A DNA stretch of 5,024 nucleotides from an uncultured Lachnospiraceae bacterium (GTDB lineage: Bacteria; Bacillota; Clostridia; Lachnospirales; Lachnospiraceae), in the NCBI GenBank assembly GCA_937901625.1, contig CALDIE010000149.1:1-5024 (forward strand). Reading direction: 5' to 3'. Position 1 is the stretch's first letter. The number at the start of each line of letters is the position of its first letter. This document shows, piece after piece, positions 3,898-5,024 of the stretch. The notes under the pieces were generated by a model. The model was not told the DNA's origin and made no database searches. It was given only the letters and a program-made list of their open reading frames with translations. A program made the translations under genes and the position numbers.

Positions 3898-5024
3898 ATG
3901 AAATTTGAAAAAAACTGGTTTGATCATTCCTGGTGGGGATATATTATAGCGGCCTGTTCAGCGGTGCTTCTGTATGAGATCATCAGCCACCTTCCCGTGA
4001 TCGGCGGAGTGGTCGGTGAGTGCCTCGCGTATTTGTCACCGGTTTTTGTCGGGATCATATTTGCCTATATCATGGATCCGATCGCAGTCTGGTTTGAAAA
4101 AAGGGTTTTAAAGGCTATCAAAAAAGCCTCGACAAGGCGTGTGCTGGCAGTTGTTTTGACGGTAGTGCTGTTTGTGCTGGTCGTATCGGTTCTTTTGTTC
4201 TCTCTGGTTCCGCAACTGGTCGGAAGTATATCAACTTTTATCGATAACATCGACGGATACCTTGTTTCGGTGCAGGAGTGGCTTACCGAATGGGATATCA
4301 GCGCAGCCGCATTCGGGATCGATCTGACGAATATTTCGACAACCTGGGATCAGATCCTTATGTATGTGACGACGTGGATCACGGACAATCGTGACAGCAT
4401 CCTTTCCAAATCTCAGGATGTTGGAAGCGGTATTGTGAATTTTGTGATCGGAATCATCCTGGCAGTTTATCTTTTGGCGGATAAGCATCGGATGGTGCAG
4501 CAGGTGAAAACTTTTTTTAAGGTATTTCTGAAGAAGAAATACGAACCTTTTGCTTCTTACCTGGCAAAATGCCACAGAATTCTGATCAGCTATATCGGCT
4601 ATTCCCTTTTGGAGGGATTGATCGTCGGATTGATGAACGCGTTGTTTATGGCTGTGACGGGGCTTCCCTATATTACGTTGATTTCTGTTGTGGTAGGTGT
4701 GACGAATCTCGCGCCGACCTTTGGCCCGATCTTCGGCGCCGTGATCGGAGGTTTTGTCCTCCTGCTGGTAAAGCCTGTGTACGCACTGGAATTTCTGATC
4801 TTTACGATGCTGCTCCAGTTTTTGGACGGTTATGTGATCAAGCCAAAGCTCTTTGGCGGCAGCCTGGGAGTGCCGGCAGTATGGATATTGATCTTTATTA
4901 CTGTCGGCGGCAAGATCTTTGGAGTGACGGGAATCCTCTTAGCCATTCCGGTGGCAGCGATCGTTCACTTATCCTACCAGAGTTTTATACAGTCGCAGGT
5001 TCGTAAAGGGAGGATCGACAAGAG
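3898..5024 (+). CDS. AI-2E family transporter (UPF0118-type membrane protein), 3' end outside window
   Basis: The frame stays open from the ATG at 3898 to the right edge: 375 codons seen, no stop. GGGAGG (3886-3891) stands 6 bases before the ATG. The protein has the layout of the AI-2E exporter/permease superfamily: membrane segments at about 12-30, 37-60 and 81-104; a long polar outside region (105-175) after the third; a fourth at 178-194; a charged inner region (195-230); then a hydrophobic C-terminal half. Family motifs are visible as NLAPTFGPIFGAVIGG (270-285), LQFLDGYVIKPKLFGGSLG (306-324) and GKIFGVTGILLAIPVAAI (338-355). Members usually have 350-400 or somewhat more residues, so only the tail is missing. 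Characterised relatives export autoinducer-2 (TqsA) or act as Na+/H+ antiporters, so the substrate here is open. A candidate promoter lies directly upstream. The tail KGRIDK is hydrophilic and cytoplasmic. Confidence 0.93.
   Translation, partial: MKFEKNWFDHSWWGYIIAACSAVLLYEIISHLPVIGGVVGECLAYLSPVFVGIIFAYIMDPIAVWFEKRVLKAIKKASTRRVLAVVLTVVLFVLVVSVLLFSLVPQLVGSISTFIDNIDGYLVSVQEWLTEWDISAAAFGIDLTNISTTWDQILMYVTTWITDNRDSILSKSQDVGSGIVNFVIGIILAVYLLADKHRMVQQVKTFFKVFLKKKYEPFASYLAKCHRILISYIGYSLLEGLIVGLMNALFMAVTGLPYITLISVVVGVTNLAPTFGPIFGAVIGGFVLLLVKPVYALEFLIFTMLLQFLDGYVIKPKLFGGSLGVPAVWILIFITVGGKIFGVTGILLAIPVAAIVHLSYQSFIQSQVRKGRIDK

Noticed and set aside
3728..3901. The frame of the DUF6935-like gene stays open for 57 codons after its TGA, suggesting read-through
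   Set aside because: The family-like ending ADPWA is complete before the stop, the extra stretch contains the terminator-like stem, and an open run of this length is not rare by chance at this GC.
3556..3927. 123-codon minus-strand frame over the end of the DUF6935-like gene and the hairpin
   Set aside because: It runs through the hairpin and the permease start with no ribosome binding site or recognisable motif.
4569..5006. 145-codon plus-strand frame with many Cys, Arg and Asp
   Set aside because: It is an out-of-frame reading of the permease gene, whose own frame carries clear family motifs over the same bases.

Overview
The window looks like a piece of a Clostridia chromosome, most likely Lachnospiraceae. 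This is inferred from the glycolytic gene order (pgk then tpiA), strong GGAGG-type ribosome binding sites, frequent GTG/TTG start options, and a gene resembling a short Lachnospiraceae-type family (recalled as DUF6935). No species can be named from the sequence alone. All supported genes lie on the + strand.

Layout. (1) Positions 1-990 hold the end of a glycolytic operon: the last 37 codons of phosphoglycerate kinase, then a complete triosephosphate isomerase with all catalytic residues, closed by a clear intrinsic terminator. (2) Positions 991-1213 are non-coding, with an imperfect direct repeat, a candidate promoter and a perfect 13-base dyad. (3) Positions 1214-3018 are a stretch of poorly known, envelope-directed genes, at least one of them damaged. 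It holds a short secreted protein (TTG start) that breaks off in what looks like the start of a carbohydrate-binding or immunoglobulin-like domain, with a terminator-like hairpin inside its coding end. Next is a membrane-anchored protein split into two frames at a G6 run, then a protein with three membrane segments and a large outside domain, then a candidate 36-residue acidic ORF. (4) Positions 3019-3840 hold a gene with its own good promoter, overlapped by an inverted repeat, encoding a 203-residue soluble protein likely of the DUF6935 family, followed by a 13-bp terminator-like stem. (5) From 3898 to the right edge runs a polytopic AI-2E-family transporter/permease, cut by the window end, with a candidate promoter inside and after the preceding hairpin and a perfect 12-base palindrome in its leader.

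How they work together. pgk and tpiA are a normal glycolytic pair and the AI-2E-type permease is an ordinary chromosomal gene. The stretch between them reads as an accessory or decaying segment: lower apparent GC in 1555-2170, a frameshift and a truncated secreted protein. I see no transposase, integrase, tRNA, rRNA, CRISPR array or recognisable defence module. The best second-look items are the G6 frameshift, the truncated secreted ORF with its embedded hairpin, the operator-like dyad over the promoter at 3044-3091, and the repeat after the tpiA terminator. I do not see convincing evidence for a new multi-gene system.
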